Positions 26,219 through 35,265 of a DNA stretch of 64,000 nt are shown here, piece after piece. The number at the start of each line of letters is the position of its first letter. Position 1 is the first letter of the stretch. Under the pieces are notes generated by a model. It worked only from the letters and a program-made list of their open reading frames with translations. It was not told where the DNA came from and made no database searches. A program made the position numbers and the translations under genes. The DNA comes from Bacillus cereus group sp. RP43 (GTDB lineage Bacteria; Bacillota; Bacilli; Bacillales; Bacillaceae_G): assembly GCF_040459645.1 (NCBI RefSeq), contig NZ_JARVHQ010000001.1:2790001-2854000 (forward strand), written 5' to 3'.

Positions 26219-28189
26219 TTAAAAAATCGTTTTATACATTTTTTTCAAGTATTGAGAACGAACAAAGTAAAAGTATATAATTTGCAAAACTAAGAAACAA
26301 ATTAATACCATAACTGAACTACCCAAGACTGAAAAATTGGCTAACTTTTGTAAGGCCATAAAAGCAACTGTACTATGTGTAATCGCTATTGAAATTGGTA
26401 AAAAGAATAACAATGTAAGTTGACGTGACACAACTTTCTTTAATTCCGGTTTGCTTAAACCGACCTTTGCTATCATTTTATATTGCTGCTGATTTCGTTC
26501 TAAGTCTGTGTATAACCGGAAATATAAAAAGCTTGCGGCAAACGTAAAGAAAACAATGCCTATTAATACACTCATGATAGATGCAAGTCCAAACCCTTGC
26601 CTCATCTCTATCCATGTAAGAATTAAAGCCGAAAATGTATATTTTTCGCTGTCTACTATATGCTCATTTATACCTTTATTATCCTTCTGAAAAGCAGCTA
26701 CAATATTTTCCGCAACTTTTTTTGTTTTCTCCCAATCTTTCACAATAAAACCATTAATAGTGTTTTCAAAATAGTAATTCTCTGGATCCGGTATCATTTG
26801 ATTATATACAGCGTCTGGTACAATAATTATCGTTACTCTTGTATCTTGTAATTCTTTCGGAGTAAGTATTTTATTTACATGCATATCTTTTTTTATATCT
26901 CTATACAACAATTGAAAGTTATTTTGATTAGATTTTGTATTAGCAACTTTTCTTGAAGGTATGACAACACTATCATTTTCATCTTTTAAGCTTTCTTTTT
27001 CAAAACCAAATGCCTTAGCTAACTTATTATAATCACTTAATTTTATAACGGTTGATAATAAATTACTGTTATAGAGAGTATCTCGAATTTGTTTTATTGA
27101 ATAAGTCACCTGTTTGAAATTAAACTCACCATCATGGAGTTCGCTTTCTATTTTTTTTAAATGTTCTTTTTCTAAATCGTTATTATTATAAGACTGATAA
27201 GAAAATGCAAAAGGACTTTCCGATTCAGCCATGGATGAGTTGCCTAATCCCATACAAGTCCCCACTGCAGTGAAGGCAACGGTAGAAATAATAGTGACCA
27301 TAAAAAACATTTTTGCATTATCTTTTAATTGATACACTAAATCTGAGATGGTTAGTATGTTTGTTTTCTTAAAGAAAATATTTTCCCTTTTCTTTAATGC
27401 ACGTAACACATACACACTGAGCTGGGTAAATAAGAAGTACGTTCCAAGTACAACAAAGCTCACCCCTGCCCCCATCATGAATAATACATAATTCGAACCC
27501 TTGTACTGAATTGCGTTAATACTATGGAAAACAGCCGTATATCCTAATCCCATACAAATAAGTGCGAATAAAGATAGCCAAAAGGATGCTTTTGGTTCAG
27601 GCTTTGGCTTTTCCTCTGCTTTTATTAATTCTACTAATTGCTCTACATTTACTAGTCGAGTAGTGAAAAGTGAAATAAATAAAAATAGTAAGAAGAAAGC
27701 TCCAAATGTTATTCCAATTGCTTTAAAGGGCATGTAAAATGGGAGTCCTTTATCAATTATTAACAGATTGTTGCTCATAATTAAGATAAACTTAGAGAAC
27801 GCCATTCCAATTGTAATTCCTGTTAAAATAGAAGCGATACCAATTATTATATTTTCAATAAATACTAATTTATTCAACTGTGAACGTGACATCCCATGTA
27901 GCATTAGAATTCCAAAATCTTTTTTTCTTGTTTTTAAAAATGCACTTACAGAATATAGGATAAAGAAGAATGAGAAGAAAAATATTAACCCCTGCGATAT
28001 CTGTAGTCCTGACTTTGCAACTGTATTGATTGTTACACTGGTAGCAAGATCGCCTTGTAAATTAGGATGAAATGCAAGTAATGCATAAGTAAAGAAAATC
28101 ATAATAGCAAACGTACTACTTAAAAAATGAGCCAAATATGTTCGTTTACTTCGAATGACGTTATTAAACGCGAACTGTCGAAAAGTCAT
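26219..28189 (-). CDS. BceB-type ABC transporter permease (second module)
   Basis: The protein has 656 residues from the chosen start, about ten helices, FtsX-like ends and a large loop at roughly 325-520, as in BceB/YvcS. GGAGG lies 8 nt before the ATG at 28189; an upstream ATG two codons earlier is too close to it. The start overlaps the ATPase gene by about 26 bp. With the ATPase, the lipoprotein and the regulator-kinase pair upstream it forms a complete peptide-antibiotic detoxification module. Confidence 0.9.
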   Translation of the reverse strand: MTFRQFAFNNVIRSKRTYLAHFLSSTFAIMIFFTYALLAFHPNLQGDLATSVTINTVAKSGLQISQGLIFFFSFFFILYSVSAFLKTRKKDFGILMLHGMSRSQLNKLVFIENIIIGIASILTGITIGMAFSKFILIMSNNLLIIDKGLPFYMPFKAIGITFGAFFLLFLFISLFTTRLVNVEQLVELIKAEEKPKPEPKASFWLSLFALICMGLGYTAVFHSINAIQYKGSNYVLFMMGAGVSFVVLGTYFLFTQLSVYVLRALKKRENIFFKKTNILTISDLVYQLKDNAKMFFMVTIISTVAFTAVGTCMGLGNSSMAESESPFAFSYQSYNNNDLEKEHLKKIESELHDGEFNFKQVTYSIKQIRDTLYNSNLLSTVIKLSDYNKLAKAFGFEKESLKDENDSVVIPSRKVANTKSNQNNFQLLYRDIKKDMHVNKILTPKELQDTRVTIIIVPDAVYNQMIPDPENYYFENTINGFIVKDWEKTKKVAENIVAAFQKDNKGINEHIVDSEKYTFSALILTWIEMRQGFGLASIMSVLIGIVFFTFAASFLYFRLYTDLERNQQQYKMIAKVGLSKPELKKVVSRQLTLLFFLPISIAITHSTVAFMALQKLANFSVLGSSVMVLICFLVLQIIYFYFVRSQYLKKMYKTIF

Positions 28190-28934
28190 TTGCATTTCCT
28201 CCTAACAATGCTAAAACCTCTAGAATTTTTTGATAGAATACTTTGCGATTATCTCCACAATAAATCTCATTGTATAACTGTCCATCTTTGATAAACACAA
28301 TTCGATCACAATAACTTGCAGCCATTGCATCATGTGTCACTAACATCATCGTTGTGCTATTTTCTTTATTAAGCCTTGTCAATAGTTCCATCACATCACG
28401 CGCTGATTTTGAATCCAGATTTCCTGTAGGTTCATCTGCAAGTAATAATTTTGGATTATGAATAGTAGCACGCGCGATTGCGGTTCTTTGTGCTTGTCCC
28501 CCAGAAATTTCATACGTACGTTTATCTAATATTTCAGTTATCCCAAGTTTTTCAGCAATAGCTTCCACTTTCCTTTCCATTTCTCTAGGATTTACACCAT
28601 CAAGCGTAAGTGGAAGAACAATATTTTCTTTCACTGTCAATGTATTAAGGAGATTAAATGATTGAAAAACAAACCCTAATTCACGTCTCCGAAATAAAGA
28701 CAACTGATCTGGAGATAACAGATATGGATTTTCTCCATGAATTACTACTTCTCCTGATGTTGGAGCATCTATAGTAGACACCATATTTAATAGCGTTGTT
28801 TTACCACTCCCAGATGGCCCCATAATTCCTACAAATTCACCTTTGTTTATTTTTAAATCAATATGGGATAATGCTGTATATGAAATTTTCCCAGGATAAA
28901 CTTTCCCTAAATCTGAAACATGTAGTATCTCCAC
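28164..28934 (-). CDS. BceA-type ABC transporter ATP-binding protein (second module)
   Basis: The protein has 256 residues. Walker A is GPSGSGKTT near 40, the Q-loop FVFQSFNLL, the signature ISGGQAQR near 142, Walker B LLLADEP, and the switch His is in MLVTHD. GTG at 28934 lies 8 nt after GGAAGGTG, which is better placed than the ATG six codons upstream. A possible response-regulator site lies about 75-100 nt before the start (29010-29036). Confidence 0.92.
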   Translation of the reverse strand: MEILHVSDLGKVYPGKISYTALSHIDLKINKGEFVGIMGPSGSGKTTLLNMVSTIDAPTSGEVVIHGENPYLLSPDQLSLFRRRELGFVFQSFNLLNTLTVKENIVLPLTLDGVNPREMERKVEAIAEKLGITEILDKRTYEISGGQAQRTAIARATIHNPKLLLADEPTGNLDSKSARDVMELLTRLNKENSTTMMLVTHDAMAASYCDRIVFIKDGQLYNEIYCGDNRKVFYQKILEVLALLGGNANDFSTVRV

Positions 28935-29009
28935 AAGTATTTCACCTTCCATTTCTCTTTTCGATACATGAAGTGTAACCTATATATAGTATGTCTCATA
29001 TCGATTTCC

Positions 29010-29036
29010 CTAACATTTATCTAACAAGTTTGTAAG
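29010..29036 (-). promoter_or_regulatory. Candidate BceR-type binding site
   Basis: Two CTAACA direct repeats (29010-29015 and 29021-29026) are 11 bp apart, the usual spacing for OmpR-family regulators. The second forms an imperfect dyad with TGTAAG (29031-29036). A TATATA box lies downstream toward the ATPase gene. Confidence 0.4.
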
Positions 29037-29049
29037 ATTCAAAAGAAAA

Positions 29050-29079
29050 AACCGATGAATAATCATTCTTTCATCGGTT
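29050..29079 (-). terminator. Terminator of the BceRS-like operon
   Basis: AACCGATGAA (29050-29059) and TTCATCGGTT (29070-29079), followed by a T-run on the minus strand. It overlaps the kinase stop codon. Confidence 0.8.
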
Positions 29080-30064
29080 AACGAGATGCATACGGGAATA
29101 TTATTCTAACTATTGTTCCCTTATCTACCTCAGATTCTAGCTCAATCTTATGATTTAATTTTCCACATACTTCTTTAACAAGATATAATCCCATACCAGT
29201 AGACTCTTTAAATTTTCTACCGTTTTCTCCAGTATAAAATGGATGGAAAACACGTGGTAAATCCGCAGTAGGGATACCCACTCCATAATCTCTTACTTCC
29301 AAAATAATTGCTCGTCCTTTGGAATACGCCGATACTATTACTTTCTCTTTCTTACTTGATGAATATTTAATTGCATTTGACAGCACTTGATTGAGTATAA
29401 ATCGAAACCACTTCTTATCTGTTTCTACAATAAGACTCGGATCTACTTTTACCTGTGGATACACATAACTGCGTATAAACAGACGTTTATTTTCATGAAT
29501 AACAGAATCAATCATTCCCAATAATTGCAATCTGTCTACATGAAAATCTTGTTCAAATGTTTCTAAACGGGCAACATATAAGACCATTTCTAATCCTTTT
29601 TTTATTCTTTCCGTTTCTTCATTAATACTGTCAAATCGAGAGTCATCTGCATCTTGTGTAATTAACTCAATAACAGAAAGAGGTGTTTTCATTTGATGAA
29701 CCCACTGATTCATAAAGGTCATTTGTTCTTGTTGTTTTCGTTCCCATTTTTTTAATTGGTTTTGATAATATTGATATTGAGTTTGTAGTAATTTATCTAA
29801 GGCCATTGATAATGGCGTCAAATCACTATCTTTTATTGACTCATTTAACGTTTCCATTGGTGTTGATAGACGCTTGTAGAATGAACGATGACTATAATAA
29901 CGATATATTAGATAACCCATTAATAAAAAAACACCCAAAAATACAGAATATAATGCTGTCAAAATATGTGGATAACCATCAAACCAATATATAAAAAGAA
30001 TGATAAGCAATTGGGCAAATGTATAACAAATGAGTGGAATATGTTCTTGTAAAAATAATTTCAT
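29078..30064 (-). CDS. BceS-type intramembrane-sensing histidine kinase
   Basis: The protein has 328 residues from the chosen start. Two helices (about 10-28 and 36-56) have almost no loop between them, the mark of intramembrane-sensing kinases that rely on their BceB partner. The phospho-acceptor is His123 in WVHQMKTPLS. HATPase_c follows, with NQVLSNAIKYSS and GMGLYLVKE. Met30064 overlaps the regulator's TAA by one base and has AAGGAA before it; an upstream in-frame start is inside the regulator gene. Confidence 0.9.
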   Translation of the reverse strand: MKLFLQEHIPLICYTFAQLLIILFIYWFDGYPHILTALYSVFLGVFLLMGYLIYRYYSHRSFYKRLSTPMETLNESIKDSDLTPLSMALDKLLQTQYQYYQNQLKKWERKQQEQMTFMNQWVHQMKTPLSVIELITQDADDSRFDSINEETERIKKGLEMVLYVARLETFEQDFHVDRLQLLGMIDSVIHENKRLFIRSYVYPQVKVDPSLIVETDKKWFRFILNQVLSNAIKYSSSKKEKVIVSAYSKGRAIILEVRDYGVGIPTADLPRVFHPFYTGENGRKFKESTGMGLYLVKEVCGKLNHKIELESEVDKGTIVRIIFPYASR

Positions 30065-30768
30065 TATTCCTTTCCTTCCTTCTCCCAAGTAGCATGCAAA
30101 CGATATCCAGCACCACGAACTGTCTCCAGTGCGTTTTCAATACCTAAATCTTGCAATTTCTTTCTAATTCTGCCTATATTTACACTCAATGTATTCTCGT
30201 CTATATATGAACTATCCCATAGTTGTTCTAAAATCACTTCACGTTTTACAAGGAGCGGAGACTTTGTTATCAATATTTCCAATAACGTTGTTTCTTTTCT
30301 AGTAAGTAAAATTGTCTTATCATCTAGTTGAAGTTCCATCCTTTCTGGGAACAGAAATAATCCTGATTGCTCAACTATTCGTTCTTTTACTTTAGGAGCA
30401 TATTCACCGTATGCTCTTCTGATTTGACTTCGAATTTTAGACATTACAACCTCATAATAAAACGGTTTTGTAATGTAGTCATCACCACCATTTTCTAAAG
30501 CCATAACCTGATCCATCTCTCCACTCCTTGCAGATAGAAATATAATAGGACAAGTAGAGATAGCCCGTATTTGGCGGCACCAATAATAGCCGTCAAAATT
30601 AGGGAGATTTACATCTAATAGTACTAAATCTGGTTTAAGCTTTTGAAATGTATCTAAAACATTTTCAAAATCCTCTATCATAACACTTTGGTATCCATAT
30701 TTTTCAATATGCGTTCCCAGTAATTCAGCGATTTTTATATCATCTTCTACAATCATGATTGTATTCAT
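30064..30768 (-). CDS. BceR-type OmpR-family response regulator
   Basis: The protein has 234 residues. The receiver has VEDD at 7-10, Asp52 in LVLLDVNLPNFDG, and KPF near 101. A winged-helix domain follows (about 135-230, with TLLEIL and ETVRGAGYRL). GAGGAG precedes the ATG at 30768; the frame extends 41 codons upstream without a ribosome site. It probably activates the transporter operon immediately downstream. Confidence 0.92.
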   Translation of the reverse strand: MNTIMIVEDDIKIAELLGTHIEKYGYQSVMIEDFENVLDTFQKLKPDLVLLDVNLPNFDGYYWCRQIRAISTCPIIFLSARSGEMDQVMALENGGDDYITKPFYYEVVMSKIRSQIRRAYGEYAPKVKERIVEQSGLFLFPERMELQLDDKTILLTRKETTLLEILITKSPLLVKREVILEQLWDSSYIDENTLSVNIGRIRKKLQDLGIENALETVRGAGYRLHATWEKEGKE

Positions 30769-31218
30769 ATCTTTCTCTCCTCTAATGGCAGTGTGATTTT
30801 TAAAGTTCGTTTGGCTTTTTATATTTAATTTATTTAATAGAGTTGATATATTACATGTATCCTTAAATGCAATTAATATAAAACAAAGCATGTACTTGTT
30901 GTTTTTTTAAAAAAATTTTAATAATTAGTGGGTTGATATAAGAAACCATAACACAATATGTTAATGACTTTTATCTTCGTGACTTTGGAATAATGTTTAA
31001 TTTAACATAACTTGCTACTTCATTTCAATTTCACAAAAAATATATTGTAAGTGCTATATTAATCAGATGTTAAAATTGACAACTATTTTATACAGATTTT
31101 ACTACTAGCGTTAGTTTATTGGATATTAAGAATTTCAATTATTAAATCCAACTATTTGCTAGAATCATAGCAGATATTAATTATTCTTATTCTAAACTAT
31201 TAGTTTTTTGTAATAAAA
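30769..31218. other. Intergenic region
   Basis: About 450 bp of AT-rich sequence upstream of the BceRS-like pair. No gene or clear operator seen. Confidence 0.4.
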
Positions 31219-31250
31219 AAACTACATTCTATATTGAATGTAGTTTTTCT
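31219..31250 (-). terminator. Terminator of the acetyltransferase gene
   Basis: Perfect 13-bp arms AAAAACTACATTC (31219-31231) and GAATGTAGTTTTT (31238-31250), eight bases past the stop. Confidence 0.85.
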
Positions 31251-31257
31251 AGCTGAT

Positions 31258-31917
31258 TTATTTATTTTTCACTTCATTTTTATAAAAAGCAAATAATGGT
31301 TCAATGGCTGGACTAGATAAAAGAGGAATTGCCTTCTCAATCAATTCTCTATCCCAATCAAACCAACGCATTTCCATTAACATATTAATTTCTGTATCAG
31401 TGAATCGTTTTTTTATTTCCTTAGCAGGATTACCGCCCACTATTGTATATGGCGGAACATCTTTACATACGACAGATCCTGCCGCAACGATTGCACCTTC
31501 ACCGATTGTAACGCCAGGCATTATTATAGCATTCATACCAATCCAGGCATCACTTTTAATGACTGTATCACCCTTCGGTTCATAAGATTGTCCGATTTGC
31601 TCAGCGAATGGATACACTGTAATCCATTCAGCGTGATGATTATGATTCCCACCCATTAGAATGACAACTCCACTTGCAATACAAACATAATTTCCAATAA
31701 TGAGCTTATCAAGATGCCAACCCATCTGTTCAATTGGATTGAACAGTGCTTGGGACTTAGCATCGCCCCATAAATACCTTACACAACCATCCTCAAAATT
31801 TTGATTTCCATAATACCCTGAATAATAGGAGTACTCTCCTACTTCAATGAGTGGATTTGTTACTATATCTTTTAAATACTTTGTTTCAGACCAATGATTA
31901 AATAATGGATGCTTCAT
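31258..31917 (-). CDS. CatB/Vat-type xenobiotic acetyltransferase
   Basis: The protein has 219 residues and a left-handed beta-helix with hexapeptide repeats (IIMPGVTIGEGAIVAAGSVV). The catalytic His lies in the GGNHNHHAEW loop near residue 90, and the C-terminal part has WFDWDRELIEKAIPLL as in this family. Members acetylate chloramphenicol (type B CAT) or streptogramin A (Vat) with acetyl-CoA. Which drug is used cannot be told from the sequence. It is a single gene with its own terminator and fits the antibiotic-defence theme of the region. Confidence 0.88.
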   Translation of the reverse strand: MKHPLFNHWSETKYLKDIVTNPLIEVGEYSYYSGYYGNQNFEDGCVRYLWGDAKSQALFNPIEQMGWHLDKLIIGNYVCIASGVVILMGGNHNHHAEWITVYPFAEQIGQSYEPKGDTVIKSDAWIGMNAIIMPGVTIGEGAIVAAGSVVCKDVPPYTIVGGNPAKEIKKRFTDTEINMLMEMRWFDWDRELIEKAIPLLSSPAIEPLFAFYKNEVKNK

Positions 31918-32497
31918 AACTATATTCCTCGCTTCTAAGTATTGTAGATTTTTGCAATTTACTTAGAAGCTTAATACGACTGCTACATTTTTTAGCTTTC
32001 TCAAACGACGAATCATCATCTTCAAGCCTTTCTTTTATAATAAAGGAATCATAACGTGATAAATTATATAAGTCAAATTAACCATGTTATAATAAATCCG
32101 AGAATGCGGACAAGAAAACCATTTTATAATTTTTTTGAAACTCTTTATTTTTTTATTTAAATTACGGTACATGAAATTCACATGGCACTTGTGTAGTAAT
32201 AATTTCTCCTTATCAAGAGGGTATAATATTACAGCAGAACTTTTACATAGGTGTAGCTTTTGAATAAAGTTTGACTAAATTAACTTAATAAACCTTGATA
32301 AAAGAGCGAATAGAAAAAGTTTGATAATTTTTGTGAACCTTACTCAATTAAAGCGCCCGACTGTGGTAGATACATTATCCTCAATTACTTCTTGGGGTAG
32401 CGTCAGGAAAATGCGGATTTACAACGCTAAGGAAATGTCACTTATTAAAAAAGCCGATTTCCATCTCAAGGAATCGACTTTTTAGTTATTCTTAATG
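31918..32497. other. Intergenic region with a hairpin
   Basis: No gene. AAAGCCGATTTCC...GGAATCGACTTTTT (about 32450-32483) is a terminator-like hairpin with one mismatch. CAATTAAAGCGCCCGACTGT near 32345 resembles a stretch near 32969, possibly part of a dispersed B. cereus-group repeat. Confidence 0.45.
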
Positions 32498-32517
32498 AAC
32501 TAACGCATGCGTTAGTT
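32498..32517. promoter_or_regulatory. Perfect 20-bp palindrome
   Basis: AACTAACGCA and TGCGTTAGTT with no spacer. The form suits a dimeric repressor such as a TetR-family protein, but no regulator or intact target gene is adjacent. Confidence 0.4.
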
Positions 32518-32631
32518 GCATAAGTAAGAGGTTTGAAAAAATAGCCTGTATATATTTGAACGATGAATAACTTACCTATTTTCTTGTGTTGGTTTGCACT
32601 ATATACAGAAAATCCCAAAAAACTTAACATA

Positions 32632-32781
32632 TTATTTATCTGTTTGTTTTTGCTTCTTTTTCAAATACTCCGCACGCAATTTTTCAAGTTGCTGCTTTTT
32701 ATCAAATTTGGCAGGCGTCTGTTTTTCATGAAACTTTGCCACAGCTGCCTGACCTTTGTAATCCAATTGATATTTCCCCAC
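32632..32781 (-). CDS. Small basic protein, 49 residues
   Basis: GTG at 32781 follows an AGGTGA site by about 5 nt; a second GTG three codons upstream overlaps that site. The product is MGKYQLDYKGQAAV... with a long Lys/Gln-rich helix to the end (about one residue in four is Lys). There is no signal or membrane segment. The charged, helical sequence and good start support a real gene; the plus-strand frame opposite is Leu/Phe-rich and looks like its shadow. I do not recognise the function. A nucleic-acid-binding role would be a guess. Confidence 0.65.
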   Translation of the reverse strand: MGKYQLDYKGQAAVAKFHEKQTPAKFDKKQQLEKLRAEYLKKKQKQTDK

Positions 32782-33114
32782 TTTGTTCACCTACTTTTCT
32801 TGTCTTTAAAGAAAATCTATTCAACAAATATAATATACCTTATTTTACTGAAGTAAATCTTATTAGTCAAAGGAACTTAAAGTAAAAAGCTTGATAACAA
32901 GGGAAAAATCAATCTAAAAAGTCGCTTTCCTTAGGCAAGGAAAAGCAACTTTTTGTGTAGTCTTATTCAATTAAATGGCCCGATTGTTGAAGAAAGAGAT
33001 ACTCTGCAAAATAGATCTTTTTATCAATCTTTATTACAAATGATCAAACTTTATTTTAAATCAACAATAGGTAAATTTCTTGGCCATTATTTTGCTTTAC
33101 ATAAAATTCTATAC
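32782..33114. other. Intergenic region with a hairpin
   Basis: A near-perfect hairpin at 32915-32954 (AAAAAGTCGCTTTCCTT with AAGGAAAAGCAACTTTTT) is terminator-like. No gene seen. Confidence 0.45.
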
Positions 33115-33147
33115 AAAAAAGCAACCTATAAATTTAGGCTGCTTTTT
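33115..33147 (-). terminator. Terminator of pepD
   Basis: AAAAAAGCAACCTA (33115-33128) and TAGGCTGCTTTTT (33135-33147), one mismatch, just beyond the pepD stop. Confidence 0.75.
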
Positions 33148-33160
33148 ATTCCGTCTTTTA

Positions 33161-34630
33161 TTACTTAGCTAATTCTTTCGTTCCCTGCATTACATCAACG
33201 AAAAATCCCCAGTTATTCACAACAGAAGAAATACTAATATGTTCATCTGGAGTGTGAACATTAAAGATATCTGGACCGAATGAAATAGCATCTAACTCAG
33301 GCATTTTTTGAACAAATACACTGCACTCAATTCCTGCATGTACTGCGAAGATTTCAGCATCTTTGCTATATTTTTCTTGGTGCACTTTTTCGAATAAATT
33401 ACGGATAGGCGAATTAGGATTATATGGCCATTCTGGATACTCAGACTCTTTTTCAAATGTTGCCCCTACTAATTCCGCAATATACTTAATTTCATCTACA
33501 ATATGTTGTTTTAAACTACTTACAGAACTTCTCACTTCGCTTCGTAATTTAATCTCATCTTGCAACGTTTCAATAACACCTAAATTTGTTGAACTTTCTA
33601 CTAGACCTTTAATATCCATGCTCATACTTTGAATGCCATTTGGAATTAAAAATAACGATGAAATAAGTTGCTTTTGTGTTTCTTTAGCAAATACTTTTTC
33701 TACTTTCTCATCCAATTTTGTAAGTGTAACATGAACATCTGGATCAACAGCACGCATTTCTTCTTGTAATACTCGTGTCCATGATTCTAGTATTTCTTCT
33801 ACTTTCTCTACATCTTCTGTACGTAATACAATTGTAGCTACACTTTCTCGCGGAATTGCATTCGTTTTTAATCCGCCGTGAACTTCACTTATATCAAATT
33901 GAATATTTGCTGATAAATCATGTAATACTCGTCCTAATACTTTGTTCGCATTACCACGTTGTTTATCAATTTCCATACCAGAATGTCCGCCTTTTAGACC
34001 GCCAACATATAGACGGTATGCATCCATATTCGCTGGCGCTTCATCCCAAATTACTGGAATTGTTTCAACAGCTTTCGCACCACCTGCGCTACTTACAAGT
34101 AATTTATGATCTTCTTCAGAATCAATATTAATAAAAATCTTTCCTTCAAAATGATTTGAATCAACAGCGAAAGCTCCGCCCATTGTCGTTTCTTCTTCAG
34201 TAGTAATAACTACTTCAAGTGCTGGATGCGGAATGTCTTTTGAATCTAATAAAGCTAATGCATATGCAACTGCAATACCATTATCAGCACCTAAAGTTGT
34301 TTGATTTGCATATAACATGTCCCCAATAATTCGTAATTCAATTGGATCTTTTTCAAAATCATGTACGGTTGCTTGGTTTTTTTCACATACCATATCCATA
34401 TGACCCTGAATAATAATAGCTGGTACATTTTCATAGCCAGCGGTTGCTTCTTTTTTAATAATGACATTTAATGCTTCATCTTGAATCACTTCTAAGTTAC
34501 GCTCTTTCGCAAAGCCCACTAAAAAATCACTAATTTCCTTTTCATTACCTGATCCTCTAGGAATCTTTGAAATTTCTGCAAAATGATAAAATACAGGGTG
34601 CTTTGTTAATTGTTCTAAAGTAGAATACAT
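33161..34630 (-). CDS. pepD: Aminoacyl-histidine dipeptidase (PepD, M20 family)
   Basis: The 489-residue length matches PepD. The di-zinc M20 residues are visible: His in QGHMDMVCEK near 78, Asp in TTLGADNGIAV near 117, Glu-Glu in ITTEEETTMGG near 147, Asp in INIDSEE near 172, and a C-terminal His in HAGIECSVF near 437. The lid domain carries GLKGGHSGMEI near 215. It hydrolyses Xaa-His dipeptides such as carnosine and other short peptides in the cytoplasm. GAGGAG precedes the ATG. It is a single gene between terminators. Confidence 0.93.
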   Translation of the reverse strand: MYSTLEQLTKHPVFYHFAEISKIPRGSGNEKEISDFLVGFAKERNLEVIQDEALNVIIKKEATAGYENVPAIIIQGHMDMVCEKNQATVHDFEKDPIELRIIGDMLYANQTTLGADNGIAVAYALALLDSKDIPHPALEVVITTEEETTMGGAFAVDSNHFEGKIFINIDSEEDHKLLVSSAGGAKAVETIPVIWDEAPANMDAYRLYVGGLKGGHSGMEIDKQRGNANKVLGRVLHDLSANIQFDISEVHGGLKTNAIPRESVATIVLRTEDVEKVEEILESWTRVLQEEMRAVDPDVHVTLTKLDEKVEKVFAKETQKQLISSLFLIPNGIQSMSMDIKGLVESSTNLGVIETLQDEIKLRSEVRSSVSSLKQHIVDEIKYIAELVGATFEKESEYPEWPYNPNSPIRNLFEKVHQEKYSKDAEIFAVHAGIECSVFVQKMPELDAISFGPDIFNVHTPDEHISISSVVNNWGFFVDVMQGTKELAK

Positions 34631-34753
34631 TTTTAAGCTCCTCTCAAAATAACAAAATAATATGTAAGTCTTTTATCATTATACCATGATTCATTATTTT
34701 CACTTTCAATTTCATACTTTAATATCTGCTCGTTAAACATTTAAATTGCATAT

Positions 34754-34796
34754 AAAAAGAGAAAGAAAATGCACTATGCATTTTCTTTCTCTTTTT
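34754..34796 (-). terminator. 20-bp-stem terminator ending the SpoIIS locus
   Basis: Perfect 20-bp arms at 34754-34773 and 34777-34796 with a 3-nt loop. The loop bases (CTA, 34774-34776) are the TAG stop codon of the small gene, so the last seven codons or so are encoded in one arm. Confidence 0.85.
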
Positions 34797-34950
34797 TTGC
34801 TCTCATATATTTTGAAGTACTATTATTCATTAATTTCTCTAACCGATTTATATTTTCCGTTAATGCACCTTTCACAAGAGAGAAATCTGTATTGGGTTCT
34901 TCTTTTTTTTCTTTAAAAAACGAAGACTTTTGTACATTTACTTCTGCCAT
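34774..34950 (-). CDS. Small protein paralogous to the SpoIISB candidate (possible second antitoxin)
   Basis: The protein has 58 residues, starting MAEVNVQKSSFFKEKKEEP. It shares the pattern FFKE...TDFSLVKG...LEKL with the 41-residue product encoded 75 bp upstream, so the two are paralogues. GGGGGAGAAGAG lies just before the ATG. Known biology: B. subtilis SpoIISA is neutralised by SpoIISB and also by a small downstream product, SpoIISC. Position, size and tandem duplication here suggest the same role, but the sequence is not visibly similar to the B. subtilis antitoxins. Confidence 0.65.
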   Translation of the reverse strand: MAEVNVQKSSFFKEKKEEPNTDFSLVKGALTENINRLEKLMNNSTSKYMRAKKEKENA

Positions 34951-35025
34951 CTCTTCTCCCCCTTTTCAAAAAGATACAATCTTTTATTTATATTATATAG
35001 CAAATGCAGATAGGGTGTACACGTA

Positions 35026-35151
35026 TCATTTTCTTTTTAATTCATCTTCTAATTTTTCTACTTGCTGCAAAGTATCTCCTTTTATTAAAGAGAAATCTGT
35101 TGTATCTTCATTATCTTCTTTAAAAAAATCATTGTCATTATCTTTTATCAC
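35026..35151 (-). CDS. Small acidic protein, candidate SpoIISB antitoxin
   Basis: The protein has 41 residues, rich in Asp, Glu and Lys, and contains FFKEDNEDTTDFSLIKG. GTG at 35151 follows AGAGGTG by 6 nt. It lies about 113 nt downstream of spoIISA, where the antitoxin gene is expected. An intervening hairpin (35241-35265) could lower readthrough, so the gene may also have its own promoter. It is a paralogue of the next small gene. The antitoxin role is inferred from position. Confidence 0.65.
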   Translation of the reverse strand: MIKDNDNDFFKEDNEDTTDFSLIKGDTLQQVEKLEDELKRK

Positions 35152-35240
35152 TACAATCACCTCTACGTGCTAGTGTAGGAATGATTGTCCAATTTTATAC
35201 AAGTTTGTCTAAATTCGCTTTACCTTTATGTATAAGTGAA

Positions 35241-35265
35241 AAGGACAGAAAAAAATCCTGTCCTT
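35241..35265 (-). terminator. Weak hairpin between spoIISA and the small genes
   Basis: AAGGACAG (35241-35248) and CTGTCCTT (35258-35265), followed on the minus strand by a short T-rich stretch. It overlaps the spoIISA stop. Confidence 0.5.

Noticed and set aside
32563..32856. Plus-strand 97-codon Leu/Phe-rich frame
   Set aside because: Shadow of the minus-strand 49-residue gene, which has better codons and a ribosome site.
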